64,000 bases of DNA from Maratus speciosus. Taxonomy: Eukaryota; Arthropoda; Arachnida; Araneae; Salticidae. The translations under genes were made by a program, and so were the position numbers. Under the pieces are notes generated by a model. The model was not told the DNA's origin. It saw only the letters and a list, made by a program, of their open reading frames with translations, and made no database searches. The stretch is from assembly GCA_963932465.1 (NCBI GenBank), contig OZ010786.1, positions 540,519,073-540,583,072 of the forward strand, written 5' to 3'. This document shows positions 1 to 10,985 of the stretch, piece after piece (the first letter of the stretch is position 1; each line of letters opens with the position of its first letter).

Positions 1-886
1 AAGGTCCGTTTAAATGCTACACAACCTGGAAGTTGTGTAGGTAGGATATCTAGCTTTACTGCAACTCTAACCTTCATAGACATCTATAGGCCTCATCAAA
101 ACAGTGTTTATAGATAGGAACTAACAATTAAACACAACTTAAAAGTCATCAATACAAGTAAATAAAAAAAAAATATATAGGTAAGTAATATAGGAAATAG
201 TTTCACATTATTCAGAAATCATTAATTAGTTCAGCAGTTGGGTTTTCTTTATTTTTTAAATTTAAATTTTACGTCTCAAATAATGGAAAATGACATCTAC
301 CATATTCGCTACACTGAGCTTTTTTTTTCTAATTATCGGCAAATATGTATTCTTTATGTTATTTAAATTTCAAACTATGTGTTTTTCTTTAATGCTCGTA
401 AAAATATGCCCCATAATATTAATAATATTACTAATTTATTCAAATTCATAATTTTATTTTAATTATAATCATATATCTCATAATATCTACATTGGAGGAT
501 TCGTTAATCTCGTTTCTATAAAAGATATTTACTTTCAAAGTAAATTTCTATTTTACGGCACCATATTGACACATATCTTGTATTTTCTGCACCCCCCCCC
601 CCCCTGAAACTCTGTGGAGTTAAATGTGGTTTCTACATATAAAAAACAACATATCTGTATGATACAGTCTTATTTCTATCATAATTTACTATTGAAAATA
701 TAGATTTTTCACAGGCATTTTGCTTCCCAATATAAGTTGATAATGACAACTATGAATAGCGACTACGAATTATCGACAAAATACTCTAGTTACTGATAAC
801 TAGAGTTAGCTTTTTATATCTTTCAAAATCAGAGCCTAACTTCTGAGACTTTGTTATCGCGAACAATATTACCACATGCAACCAAT

Positions 887-887
<1 letters not shown>
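1..887. other. AT-rich stretch without a gene
   Basis: No recognisable coding sequence. It holds a perfect 9-bp-stem hairpin at 17-40 (CTACACAAC, 6-base loop, GTTGTGTAG), a 13-base C run at 592-604, and a 9-bp-stem hairpin with a CTGA tetraloop at 784-805. Confidence 0.6.

Positions 888-919
<32 letters not shown>
888..919. repeat. T homopolymer (about 32)
   Basis: An uninterrupted T run. It could be the reverse image of a retro-inserted poly(A) tail or simple slippage; no target-site duplication is evident. Confidence 0.9.
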
Positions 920-2066
920 CTCATGATTTTTCAAAAATACACTATTCTGTATTCGTTGCTACATATATTACGAAATATTAAATTCCGACCCATCTTAAAG
1001 TAATGGATAAATTTTTCATATTTAAACCTTTTACCCGCCGCACCATGAACTGCTTCTGAAACTAATTTGAAAATTTTTGAGACGATTTAGAATAATTCTA
1101 AGGTTGTGTGCCAAATTTTAGAATGTTATGTAAAATAGAAGTGGAGTTTCAGGGATGTTCCACTTGTGGAACATTGGCGGTACGAATAATATTTGTAAAT
1201 TTTGGAGAATTTTTCTTTCCAAATCATACCAGCGCTACACACATATAAAAGCAAAGAAAACAAGATAAAGTCAAAAATGTTTTCAATTTTAGGAACATGT
1301 AAACTGGTCACTAACACCAAAATGTTTATGAAAGCCCTGAAAAAAATTTCATGGGTACAATTTTCACAACATTCATACCATTTCTTCGTGTTTTCATGTC
1401 AATTTGAGCATCTTCCTTGAGTAGTAGAAGAAAAGCAATAGCTACGGGATGAGGTGATAATGCCCATACTTATTGGAGTAGTAGGACCTCATATTCTCCC
1501 CCCACAAAATCAAACTTTCAATGCAACAATTGTAATTTCACAACGAAAGTCCATATAGCTTAGGGCATCTTTTGAGCCTACTGTATGACAATGCACTCTC
1601 CAAGCAGCAACAAAAGCCATATTTAGTTCAGTTGCAAACAGATTTCACCACCATTTTTTTATATCAAAGTAATGAACGATATGTCCCAAGCAAATGATCC
1701 AAAACATCTACACCATTCATATTCTAATTATAAAATCTAATCAATCGAGGTTGTTTGATTGAAACTTCTCGTTTCAATTTTCTAGAATATCGTGTTACAT
1801 TTTGAGTTAGCAAACTCCTTCCCAAGTTGATATAACAGTAATGGCACAGTTGTAATTCCATTGTACACAAACAACTTTGTCATCACTATAATAATCAAAA
1901 TTACCTCGGTCATGTCTGCGAACCATGTCCTGTATACTTGGTATACAGGAGTTTCCGTGTTAAAATACACTTTCATCATGTAAATGCTATAGTTATAGCT
2001 CGGATGAATGAAACTAGTGCTGCAGTTCGCAGTACAAATAAGAGTGAATTATGTCAGCCAGTTATC
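920..2066. other. AT-rich stretch without a gene
   Basis: Nothing coding is recognised. One perfect 9-bp hairpin sits at 1929-1949 (CCTGTATAC, loop TTG, GTATACAGG). Confidence 0.55.
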
Positions 2067-2126
2067 GTCCGGATAGCCTAACAGGTAAGGCACGCCAAGT
2101 ATCCAGGTTCGATTCCTGGTCTGGAT
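2067..2126 (+). pseudogene. tRNA-like relic lacking most of the anticodon arm
   Basis: A 60-nt tRNA-like segment. The first seven bases (GTCCGGA) pair with the last seven (TCTGGAT) as an acceptor stem, allowing G-T pairs. The T arm is complete: CCAGG, loop TTCGATT, CCTGG, with a good B-box. A D arm (GCC...GGC) is present. Only about ten bases lie between D and T arms, so no anticodon arm can form. It is therefore a tRNA pseudogene or the head of a tRNA-derived SINE, not a working tRNA. The T-rich stretch just after it could act as a Pol III terminator. Confidence 0.6.
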
Positions 2127-2221
2127 ATTTTTTGCTCTGTTGGAATAAACGTCAACTGTGCTACTGCATCCTCGAATATGATTTAATCCAGTTGGAAGAA
2201 ATATTCGTTCCCTTCATTATT

Positions 2222-2281
2222 AAATAATGGCTTCATTTGAAAGAAAGTCACATTAAAAAATGCATTTACATCTATTACTTC
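2222..2281 (+). repeat. 60-bp copy of the repeat at 35068-35127
   Basis: Sixty bases match 35068-35127 with a single A/G difference, and flanks diverge on both sides. In the 35-kb copy the segment covers the last codons, stop and 3' flank of a decayed reading frame, so this is a fragment of the same dispersed family. Confidence 0.85.
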
Positions 2282-2498
2282 ATTAAAAATTCACATTGAA
2301 AAAGAACTTACATGTAATCGCAAGCAAAATCAGACTTTTGTAATGGATTTTTTTCGTGGATAAAGGTATGCGCAACTTTATTTCAATTTTATTGCTTAAA
2401 AAATAATTTTAATTTCTGATTAATCATATAAAAGGTTTTAGGACCTATAAAAGTTAATTAATGAAACATTAATAATTTCTTAGCAATTTTTGAATCTG

Positions 2499-2581
2499 TG
2501 AGGTTTTCCCAATAGCGGACACCTCCGAATAGCTGACAGTTTCCGTGCTCCCGAGGTGTCCGTTATTTAGAGGTTTTACTG
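2499..2581. mobile_element. Terminal fragment of a pogo/Tigger-like DNA transposon
   Basis: The segment ends GAGGTTTTACTG followed by TA, the orientation expected for the right end of a TA-inserting element. A 10-bp perfect inverted repeat (CGGACACCTC at 2516-2525, GAGGTGTCCG at 2553-2562) forms a hairpin that extends with mismatches. The last 30 bases are very similar to 8593-8622. The pogo/Tigger assignment rests on remembered terminal motifs (CAGT...ACCTC). No left end or transposase is seen. Confidence 0.45.
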
Positions 2582-2746
2582 TATTTTAATTTGTTAAGTA
2601 AATTGATTTAAGAAATCTTGAGTCAAAATTTAGTGTTTTAGGTTTGTCAAGCAGTATTATTTCCCTTACTTTTTTCTTTAAATTTATAATTTATTTCTAA
2701 AAGTTAGTTTGTAATTTATAAGGGAAATGTTACATATTTGATAATA

Positions 2747-3199
2747 CCGGGTGTCCCAAAAAGGACTGACTGATTTTAAAATTCAATAACTTGCAAACGG
2801 TGACAGATATTAAAAAAATTCTTGCAGGAGGGTTATGCATAAGGTCAAAAGTTTTATTACAGTGATTTTCAATTTTAGTTCGATTTACAAACAATAGATG
2901 GCGCTGTAAGCAATAGTCGCTAAATTCAGGCTCGATTTTTGGTACTTCGTGGCCCGGATAATACATTTCCATCTCCTTTTTCTGCATGGAACAAGATAAA
3001 GGACCAAAAATCGAGCCTGTATTTAGCGACTGTTGCTTACAGCGCCATCTATTGTTTGTAAATCGAACTAAAATTGAAAATCACTGTAATAAAACTTTTG
3101 ACCTTATGCATAACCCTCCTGCAAAAAGTTTTTAAATATCTGTCACCGTTTGCAAGTTATTGAATTTTAAAATCAGTCAGTCCTTTTTGGGACACCCGG
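2747..3199. mobile_element. Palindromic (foldback) Tc1/mariner-type MITE, copy 1
   Basis: A 453-bp element bounded by TA on both sides. It starts CCGGGTGTCCC and ends GGGACACCCGG. The left arm (2747-2943) and right arm (3003-3199) are near-perfect reverse complements of about 197 bp around a 59-bp centre. No transposase codons are recognised. A diverged copy is at 44710-45175. The high arm identity suggests fairly recent formation or preservation of the palindrome. Confidence 0.88.
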
Positions 3200-3335
3200 T
3201 ATAATCGGAGAGAAGTTATGATGGATTATAAATGCAGTGTAATATTTCTAATTTTAGATGTTAATTTAAAGGTAGTTAAGCACAGTTAATATTAGAAGCA
3301 AAGCTTATATTTGCTAAACTAAATTTTATATATAA

Positions 3336-3390
3336 CTAGCAAAAGTCATGCTTTGTTTGGATTCGCGAAGCATTATTTAACAAGATAAAT
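3336..3390 (-). mobile_element. Possible Helitron 3' terminus (minus strand)
   Basis: Read on the minus strand, an ATGCTT...AAGCAT hairpin stem is followed by GACTTTTG, then CTAG and a T, resembling a Helitron 3' end (hairpin, CTRR, insertion before T). The loop is long and the stem AT-rich, so this is weak. No matching 5' end was found. Confidence 0.25.
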
Positions 3391-3610
3391 ATTTGAAAGT
3401 AACAATATTTTTTATATTATTTTTGCATCTTTATTAAGCAAAAATTTTATCTTTTGGCGCATTTAAATTTTTGAAATGTAAATTCAGACAAATAACATAG
3501 AATTTCCTCGGAATTTTTATTTATAATATATAGAATTTAGCAATTGATTTTATTTGTTTACAATTCTTTTGTTGTCACTTTACAAAAAGAAAAAAAAAAC
3601 AATATAATTT

Positions 3611-3644
3611 AAGACTCTCTTATCATATATCGGACTTGACAATC
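3611..3644. repeat. Left arm of a 2.8-kb-spaced inverted repeat
   Basis: AAGACTCTCTTATCA, then seven extra bases, then GACTTGACAATC. Without the seven bases this is the reverse complement of 6446-6473. It may mark the ends of an old element or two inverted insertions of one repeat. Confidence 0.7.
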
Positions 3645-3802
3645 CGGAGAAAGACTAGGGGTGAGAATGTCCCCTATAATTGCCAACATATTAACTGACT
3701 TTATTCCGAAAGTTACGCCACCTGGCGCATACTACTGATAATACTCCGCAAACAAATGTATTGTGAAAAATGAAAAAAAAAATATTGTGTTATTGACATT
3801 AA

Positions 3803-3806
<4 letters not shown>

Positions 3807-3837
<31 letters not shown>

Positions 3838-3982
3838 TTTTTCGAATTCTACTTAAATAAATACGCAAAAAAATAAATTATTTCGCACAGTTATTTTCTG
3901 GCTTTCAAAAATGTGAAAACTTTTAAAAATGAAGATTTAAATGTAAGATTTATTGGTACTTTTTCAGTAAATAGGCCTTTGC

Positions 3983-4022
<40 letters not shown>
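3807..4022. repeat. A28 tract and T39 tract flanking AT-rich DNA
   Basis: An A run at 3807-3834 and a T run at 3984-4022 face each other about 150 bp apart and could themselves pair as a foldback. No coding is seen between them. Confidence 0.85.
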
Positions 4023-4025
<3 letters not shown>

Positions 4026-4131
4026 CAATTTGAAAAATGGTTATTGTCCTCTGTCAGGGTAGGAAATCAAAAACATATATGAATCGTTTTATTGGTTGAA
4101 TCCGCATTTTATTCGTTTTCTGATTGGTCTA

Positions 4132-5000
4132 TATAGTAATCTGTATTTTTCCTTTACTTTTAACAGAGATGGATACTTCTGTTGCCACTATGACAAAAAG
4201 TAATAAAAACTACAAAAAAAAATAATAATTCAGAAACAAATTGAGATACAGCTTTCAAACAAATTGCATATAAAAGTACATTTTTTTCTCTATACGACGG
4301 TGTAAAAAGTAATATTGTGGGATGTTTAGAAGTTTAAGAATGAAATTTCATTTAAAATTGGTTTAGGAATATTAATGTTTAATCCTTCGCGTACGTAATG
4401 TATGACCAGCTCCGTGGAAGTTAAAAAAATTACACTACCGAAAATTGTAAAACTGAAATTTCTTTTAAAATTTGTTTATGATGGGTACAGTAATGTTAAT
4501 GTTTAATTCATGGCGTACGTAATGTATTATCAAATCCGTGCGATTTTTTATGTCTTAAATTCTAGTCTTCGAAAAAATCATTTTCCAAATGGTCGTTAAA
4601 ATTTATAATTGCTTTTTTTTTTTTTTTTTAGCCTCCGTTTCGGTATTTCTTTCTCGCAGCTTATTTTATGTCGTCTTCAAAAAACAACGTTACTTTACAG
4701 AATCCAGCAGTAAAACAAAGCAGTACGATTAAATATTCTATAGCATTTTTTAAAATTTCTAAGTATCGCACATTTTCAATTTTTATACCGTCGTATTGAA
4801 AAAAAAAAGTACTTTTAAATGCAATTTGTTTGAAAAACTGTATCTCCATTTATTTTTCAAATATTAATTTTTTTGTAGTTTTCAGCACCATTTGTCTAAT
4901 TTTGGCAACTCAAGTACTCCATTTATGTAGAAAGTAAAGGGAATATAGTTGAAAAATAGCAATTATATCTTTTTGTTGCCATTTTCTCATAACAACAGAA
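4132..5000. repeat. Inverted pair of Helitron-interior segments around a short tandem repeat
   Basis: The minus strand of about 4132-4345 and the plus strand of about 4745-5000 carry the same sequence (shared landmarks CCGTCGTAT, AAATGCAATTTGTTTGAAA, CTGTATCTC, GTGGCAAC or its variants). The same segment occurs at about 16885-17130 inside the non-autonomous Helitron there, so both are probably fragments of that family. Between the arms, two diverged units about 124 bp apart share GCGTACGTAATGTAT (4389 and 4513). Confidence 0.7.
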
Positions 5001-6162
5001 AGAAAATGTAATAAAAACTATTTAATTAAAATACGTGCTGTAATTAAAATACGTACTACAAAAAATTTCTGTTAAAACATGGATCTATTCTAACTATATT
5101 TAATTTTAAGTATCTATAGACGCTTTCAGTGCGACGTCAGTCATGATGTTTTGGTTGGAAACTGACTCCAAACAAACGATTTTATGCGTCATTTCTTTTT
5201 AAATATAAATCGTGCAAAATGTTACCAGTACATATCAAGTATTAAAGCACTTAGATATGAGATATTGGCGCACAATTAGTTTTGCGCCAAACTACACTCA
5301 CTGTAATAAGCCATTTGGCTGTAGGGATTAATGCAGAATCCCAAACGAAGATTTACAAACACCAAAATCTTAGCATGACAATACTTTATCTTTTGGGAGA
5401 AACGCTGAGGGGCATGTATAAATTAAAGTGATTATTAAACTTTTTTATGTTTCCAATTTTTGTAAAGTGTTTATGGCTTTAGTCCGTTTGTTTTGTCTAT
5501 CATCCGTGTTCTAACTTTTCTAAAATACTTTGAATACCGCAAAATTTATATCTGTTATTAAGTTTTACTGTTTTTATTATTATTATTAAGGCTAGTAATT
5601 GCTGGATTCGAAGTTAGATAATTTTTGGTACATTGTGCAGTGCATTGAACTTCTATATATCATATACAGACGTACATAACTTCTCCTATACGCAGTAACC
5701 TACATAACACATGTGAGTACCATAAAAGATATTAATTATGCACCAAACTATGCGCGCCAAGATATGCCAATTTGCTGTGGACCCGATTATGAAACTTTTC
5801 ATGGATTAATACATGCAAACTTTACATGCAAAAAAAAAAAAAAAAAGTCAAGCTTGCGCCTAAAGCATGTTAAGCTGTTATGATTCCCCATTGCTTCGAA
5901 AATAAAACAAATCATAAACAAATAAATAAATAAATGAAAGTGTTCATTTAAAAAATTGAAGGAACGATATTAAAATAATACTGTAACATGAAATTAACTG
6001 AAATGAAGCAAAACACCAGCAATAAAGTAAATCACATATTTGAAAATATAAAACAGAAAATACATTAAAATATTTAACTTTTTCGGGATCTAGATGCTAT
6101 TCATTTATTTCAAAAGCTAATGTAATATCACTGACGAATTTGTGGAAAAATATTTTTCTTAC
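5001..6162. other. AT-rich stretch without a recognised gene
   Basis: Probably old repeat sequence. Nothing with coding character or clear termini was found, apart from a short A run near 5830. Confidence 0.4.
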
Positions 6163-6256
6163 CTGATTATTGCTATTTACGTAACGGAATTCAGCAATAA
6201 ACTTCTTTTGTTTAACAGTAAAATAAGTCCACGTTATTAAAAAAAAATTCCAGAAC
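6163..6256 (-). CDS. Possible exon between splice-like sites (unrecognised)
   Basis: On the minus strand, a TTTTCATAG acceptor-like site is followed by 94 bases open in one frame and then a good donor, AATCAG followed by GTAAG. The peptide contains TYFTVKQKKFIAEFRYVNSN. It matches no family I can name. Open frames this short arise by chance in AT-rich DNA, and a nine-T run contributes phenylalanines, so it is only a candidate. No partner exon was identified. Confidence 0.22.
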
Positions 6257-6445
6257 CTATGAAAATTTTTAAATTAACAATTGTCATTTGTAAACTACAA
6301 ATATTCAGCATATCGTAAAGAAAATGGGAAAACAGATATGAAAAACAAATTTTAAAATATTTCTATTTCTCAAGTTATATGGCGCTAATAATAGGACAAC
6401 CATTTGGTTTCTGACCACGTGTACAGCGGACAAAAGAAACTTAGC

Positions 6446-6473
6446 GATTGTCAAGTCTGATAAGAGAGTCTTG
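6446..6473. repeat. Right arm of the inverted repeat paired with 3611-3644
   Basis: GATTGTCAAGTC followed by TGATAAGAGAGTCTTG is the reverse complement of the left arm except for the left arm's seven-base insertion. Confidence 0.7.
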
Positions 6474-6960
6474 ATATAATTCTTTAAATGCGTAAGTATC
6501 GTCTGCGTAAATGAATTCAAATAATAAGAATAAATTTGTATTGGAATTCCTAACACTGAAAAATACTTTTACAATTTAATGTAATTAATTGAATTTTGAC
6601 AAATTTTAATTCATTAAAAATATGCTATAATTTCCATAAAAAAAAATGTATTTAAAATTTCAAAAATGAAATCTTGAAACTATTTAATTAATCATGATTC
6701 TATCTATGACTAACTCCATGATTTATTTTTTCTTCTGAAAATATATTTGTTTCAAATTTTATATGCAAAAAAGCGTTCGTAAATGGAAAAACATTTAAAA
6801 TAAATAAAATAAAATAATACATTTTTGAAGGTTATTTTGTAAAAAAAAAAATAATATTGTGCAAATCTACAGGTCATAATTCATTTTTATGTTTAATTTC
6901 AAGTCAAAATACTGAATAGTTTTTTTTGTAAAGTGTACGACAAAATGTAATTTGAGTAGA

Positions 6961-7771
6961 CTAGTATAGGATTCGCTTCGCTCATCCTAATAACAAAACT
7001 CTTATTCGGCTTCAAATACATGAAATTTATATATCGTATTTCGATGTAAATTCCTGTTAGTATGGAAGTATGGAAAAACTTACTATATAATTTCCCCTTC
7101 GTTTACTCATGCGGTTGTAGAGTTTGTCTGTTTTAAGTAATCAATCTCCATGCAGTGTAAGAACTATTTGTCGTTAAATATTATATTACTCGCTGAAATG
7201 CCCGATGTTTGTCCGCATTTTAAGAATATTTGTTTAGAAAAATCAATTTCAAAATTAAGCGTGCAGCATAAAAAGCATAATAATAATAATATTAATAATA
7301 TATGAAAAAAAATGTGAAACGTTATACACATGAATAAATGGTAAAATCAATATAAAATTATACAATTTTACTTTAAACTCATCAAAATTATAATAAACTC
7401 ATCAGATAGCTTTCACTTATCATAGAAGCAATAAAAGCTGAAAAGGAAAAGTGTCAAACTGTTTTTTAACTGCGTCTGATGGTACAAACTGAAAGAAAAT
7501 TCAAACTAACTAAAGTATATGTCTTGTTTCTTTGTTCGGGTCAAATATATACAAATTTGTTGAAATGCGTACTGTTGAGAAAGCAACTTAAAACTCTCCA
7601 GGTTATAAACAAAGGTGATGTCTTGTTGACTCCAGCTACATGTAAAGATTGACCTTGTGCCTTATTGATCGACATGGTAAAATCTAAAGGAGCTGAAAAA
7701 TGCTGGCGCTTGAAATGAACTGACCATTCCGAATGGAGGGAAGTGTATTCACCGAATGAATATCTCCTCAT
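6961..7771 (-). mobile_element. Remnant of an autonomous Helitron: 3' end plus helicase tail
   Basis: Read on the minus strand, the helicase relic at 7510-7771 is followed about 550 bp downstream by AGGATGAGCGAAGCGAATCCT, which can form a hairpin, then ATA, CTAG and a T. A hairpin shortly before CTRR with T next is the hallmark of a Helitron 3' terminus. The same-strand helicase upstream supports a single element. The 5' end was not found, so the full extent is unknown and the element is decayed. Confidence 0.6.
7510..7771 (-). pseudogene. Helitron Pif1-like helicase, C-terminal fragment
   Basis: The minus-strand translation includes HFSAPLDFTMSINKAQGQSL, which matches the conserved late motif of Pif1-family helicases (usually AMTINKAQGQ), preceded by an F-K-R-Q-type segment. 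The following VAGVN...SPLF also fits Helitron RepHel C-termini. The usual C-S-R motif is degraded, with L-S-C-F-L in its place, and a stop interrupts the frame at 7541, with K-T homology just beyond. In an intact element this enzyme would unwind DNA during rolling-circle transposition. Upstream Rep and helicase domains are missing. Confidence 0.7.
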
Positions 7772-8592
7772 CTTTGGAACACCTTGTCAAAATTGTTGTT
7801 TAAAAGTCTCTTTGAAATAATCATATCAATAAAATAATGGCCAATATAAGTCTACTTTCTTATTAATAGACTTCTATGTCGATCATTGCTTATATAAGTA
7901 CGTTATGCAGTTTTGTACCTTATATTAGGAGGGGAAAAAATACGGCATGAATAAAGTGTTGATTGTGTGAGTATAATAGCTCTTGAGGAAATTGGAAAAG
8001 CGAATTATAAATTCCGCAGTATATACTGTTGTGAAATTAGAAGAGTCTAGCAGATGGTACTAAGCGCATGGAACTGATGACTGATAGTTGTGTTTATGTT
8101 TTCAATATAAATATTTAGTGCCATGTGTTGGTCAATTATAATTAGGTGTATCGTATCCCTTTTAAATATTGTTTTAACACTTGAAGATGCTTCCAAATGA
8201 TATTGAAGCTACATAGAACAAGAAATAAGAGCAAATTTCGTAATATCAAATCCCTTTTTTACCTTCATTTATTCTTTTTATGATTACAAAAGTAAATTAT
8301 GAAATTTCGATACTTGATTATTAATATCTTGATTATTAATATAGATTTAGATTATTAATATCTTCAGTTTTTGTTTGTTGACACATGAAGTAAATTTTGT
8401 TCGATCTACCTCACATTTCGGTTTGCAAATAAATTTTAAATTGTACTGTGGATTTAATTTTTCTTTCTCAAGACTTTTGTGAGTGGTCGTTGTTCAGAAT
8501 TCCTTATTTAGAGGTACGTACTAATGTTGATGCTATGGACCATGTTTGGTTCCATCAATATGCGGCCAGTATTCGGAGGCTGTCGTTGCTTA
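7772..8592. other. AT-rich stretch; nothing assigned
   Basis: No clear gene. The slightly GC-richer stretch 8448-8592 is open on the plus strand but leads straight into a transposon-like terminus, so I do not call it a gene. Confidence 0.4.
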
Positions 8593-8622
8593 GAGGTGAC
8601 CGTTCAAGGAGGTTTGACTATA
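8593..8622. mobile_element. Second pogo/Tigger-like terminus
   Basis: GAGGTGACCGTT followed by CAAGGAGGTTTGACTATA closely parallels 2553-2583 (GAGGTGTCCGTT ... GAGGTTTTACTGTA), including the final TA. No left terminus or transposase is recognised nearby. Confidence 0.4.
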
Positions 8623-9939
8623 CATATAAAGTTTGCATTTGACTAACAGAATATTTGCGGAACTGATGTAATATGGAAAAATCCAATTCTTGTGCAAATA
8701 GCAAATATGAATTTTTCATTCGTGAATAAGAAAATAACACTCGCAGCACACAGAAAAATATTCATTTAACAACAACGGAATTTTCTTTCGAAAACAATTA
8801 CATAGGATTGAAATATATTTTCATGTTCATAGAAATGTGTAGGCTTGATTAAGGAGATATATTAAAAGGTAAATGTCACGACAGTTGTAAGTTATTTTCA
8901 TGACATGTATATGAAAATTAACATAAGGTAAGCTGGGGTAACTGGACCCACGAGGTAACTGGGCCATAGGCTATTTCATAAAAAACCGTTCATGTTCGTT
9001 TAGCTTATGATTCGTTTTAGCTTTTGTCAACATTGCACCCCCATCTCTACTTCTTAAAAAAAACTTGTGTCAGTTCAATCATAACTCTGCCTTTGCTGTG
9101 ATAGGTTGTGGAAAATTTAGGTTTCTTTTTTTAAAAACAGCGTCCATTTAGTTGAACTTCCTCGTCTTTTCATTAAAATGCGATAAGTACTTTTATTAAA
9201 CAATCTGTTTATTTAACGATTAGACACATAAATACATTAATGTTATTAGATACCCAGCAGACACATAACTTTCGGCACACGATCGGAACGCAGCTGGCAG
9301 TGTCGGTTGAGTGTCGGCATGGGCACAGTGCTCTCGGTGATGCGTCGGCAGCATGTCGCAACTGAAACTTAAGAATCTGCTCTTTCTACTGCCAGGTACC
9401 GTAATCGGCCCCCATATGGATTTATATCGGCATGCGACATACACCGGCAAGTGACGCAGGACCGATATGTGAATTCTGATAGTGGCCCGATTAGATTTGG
9501 CAACATCGATCCGAATTCGGAATTTTAATTCTTAGCCGATTTTTTTTCTTAATTTTGTTTGAGTTTGGATACCATATGTATATTTCATGCATATCATATA
9601 AAATTCTAACAGTGATAAAAAAGCCCATATTTATTTATTTAAAAAAAGCTGTTATTGAATTAATTTTAAAGAAGATTTACAATTATTTGAATCATCAAAA
9701 TCGATTTTTAAATCGCTCCTTAACATTATTATTCATTATAAACTTGTCGTAGGAAAAAAAAAAAACTTCAAAACTTCATAAATTAATTATTTTCTCACTA
9801 TATATTCATTTTAAAAGCAATAGCTATGTTTCTTATTTTCTTTAAAAATCAAATTATTAAAAAGGTGTTTAAAATTATTTTACAAGCTATAGAAATATTA
9901 AAAAAAAAACTACCCAACTTTTTAGCATTAAAATTTAAA

Positions 9940-10640
9940 AGAAAGATTCAGTAATCTCCCACTACCGAAATTTACCAAAAAAAAGGATAAATTAATATTT
10001 CTATTTTATTTGATGATTAAAAAATGTTGATAAGTAAAAGAATCATCATTGCTACATAATCACTAAAATATATTCTACATTAAATCATCAAATGACAAAG
10101 AATGAACTCTTATTCTAATTAAAAGTGATTAATTACCAACTTTTTTTATTCATTAAAATTAGTTTTTTCTATATTACAAATATATATTTCTTGAATTAAC
10201 GCATTTAATTACATTATAATTCCCAAAGAGAAAATTGTATTAAGAGAAAAACGTCTGAAATTCAACTTTTTTTAAATACTTAAATTAATAAAGATTCAGA
10301 AATATCCCCCATTTAAAAATTTCCCTCCAAAAGAAAAAAAAATATGCAAATTAATATTTTTATTTTATTTTTAAATTAAAAATATTGATAAGTAACAAAT
10401 TATGGCAACATAATCATTAAATATTTGTTCTACTTTAAATCATCAAAATGACCTAAAATGAATAGTTATTCTGATTAAACGTTATTAATTACCAACTTTA
10501 TATTTATTAAAATAAATTTTTCCATGTTAAAAACATATATTTTTAAATTAACGCGACGCATGTAATTACATTATAGTTCCTAATAAGAAAATTTTATTAA
10601 CTGAACAAAACCTGTAAATATATTTTTTTATATCTATTCT
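9940..10640. repeat. Two diverged tandem copies, period about 350-359 bp
   Basis: AAATTAATATTT at 9989 recurs at 10348, and the order of landmarks is kept in both copies: AAGATTCAG, CATCAAA-TGAC, TTAATTACCAACTTT, AATTACATTATA. It lies inside the 9250-11304 element. Confidence 0.75.
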
Positions 10641-10918
10641 TAAGTATTCTTAATTATATCTATATATTAAATATTCTTAAATTTATTCTTAAATTCGTTT
10701 GATTTAACGAATTCGCTAAGATATTTATTTCATTCATTTAAGTATTAAATTAACTTTTAAATACATGCTCGTAAGACAATTAGAAATAAATAAACAAAAA
10801 ATAAAATAAAAACACTTGAGAATTCTAATTTCCCTATCTACCATTTACCTTCAACGGCAAACCATTACGTATCGATATGTCTTCCACTTATTACCTCATA
10901 GAATCCCAAGCTGATCAA

Positions 10919-10985
10919 GTCTGAGTGGCCAAGTGGATAAGGCGTCTACTTTCTGTTCTTGGGTTTGTCGAATAAAACCCACCCT
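10919..10985 (+). pseudogene. tRNA-Arg-like relic
   Basis: The 5' half GTGGCCAAGTGGATAAGGC then GTCT matches the D-arm/A-box region of arthropod tRNA-Arg genes as I remember them. The 3' half is decayed: the B-box region reads GGGTTTGTCGAATAAAACCC rather than GGTTCGAATCC. No anticodon stem or acceptor pairing is convincing. It sits within the 9250-11304 element and may be captured tRNA or SINE sequence. Confidence 0.4.

Noticed and set aside
176..190. GTAAGT donor-like site near 178
   Set aside because: The preceding sequence is A/T-rich with stops in all frames, so no exon is supported.
2730..2987. 85-codon minus-strand frame
   Set aside because: It spans one arm of the 2747-3199 palindrome. 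No protein motif, and arm symmetry explains the sequence.
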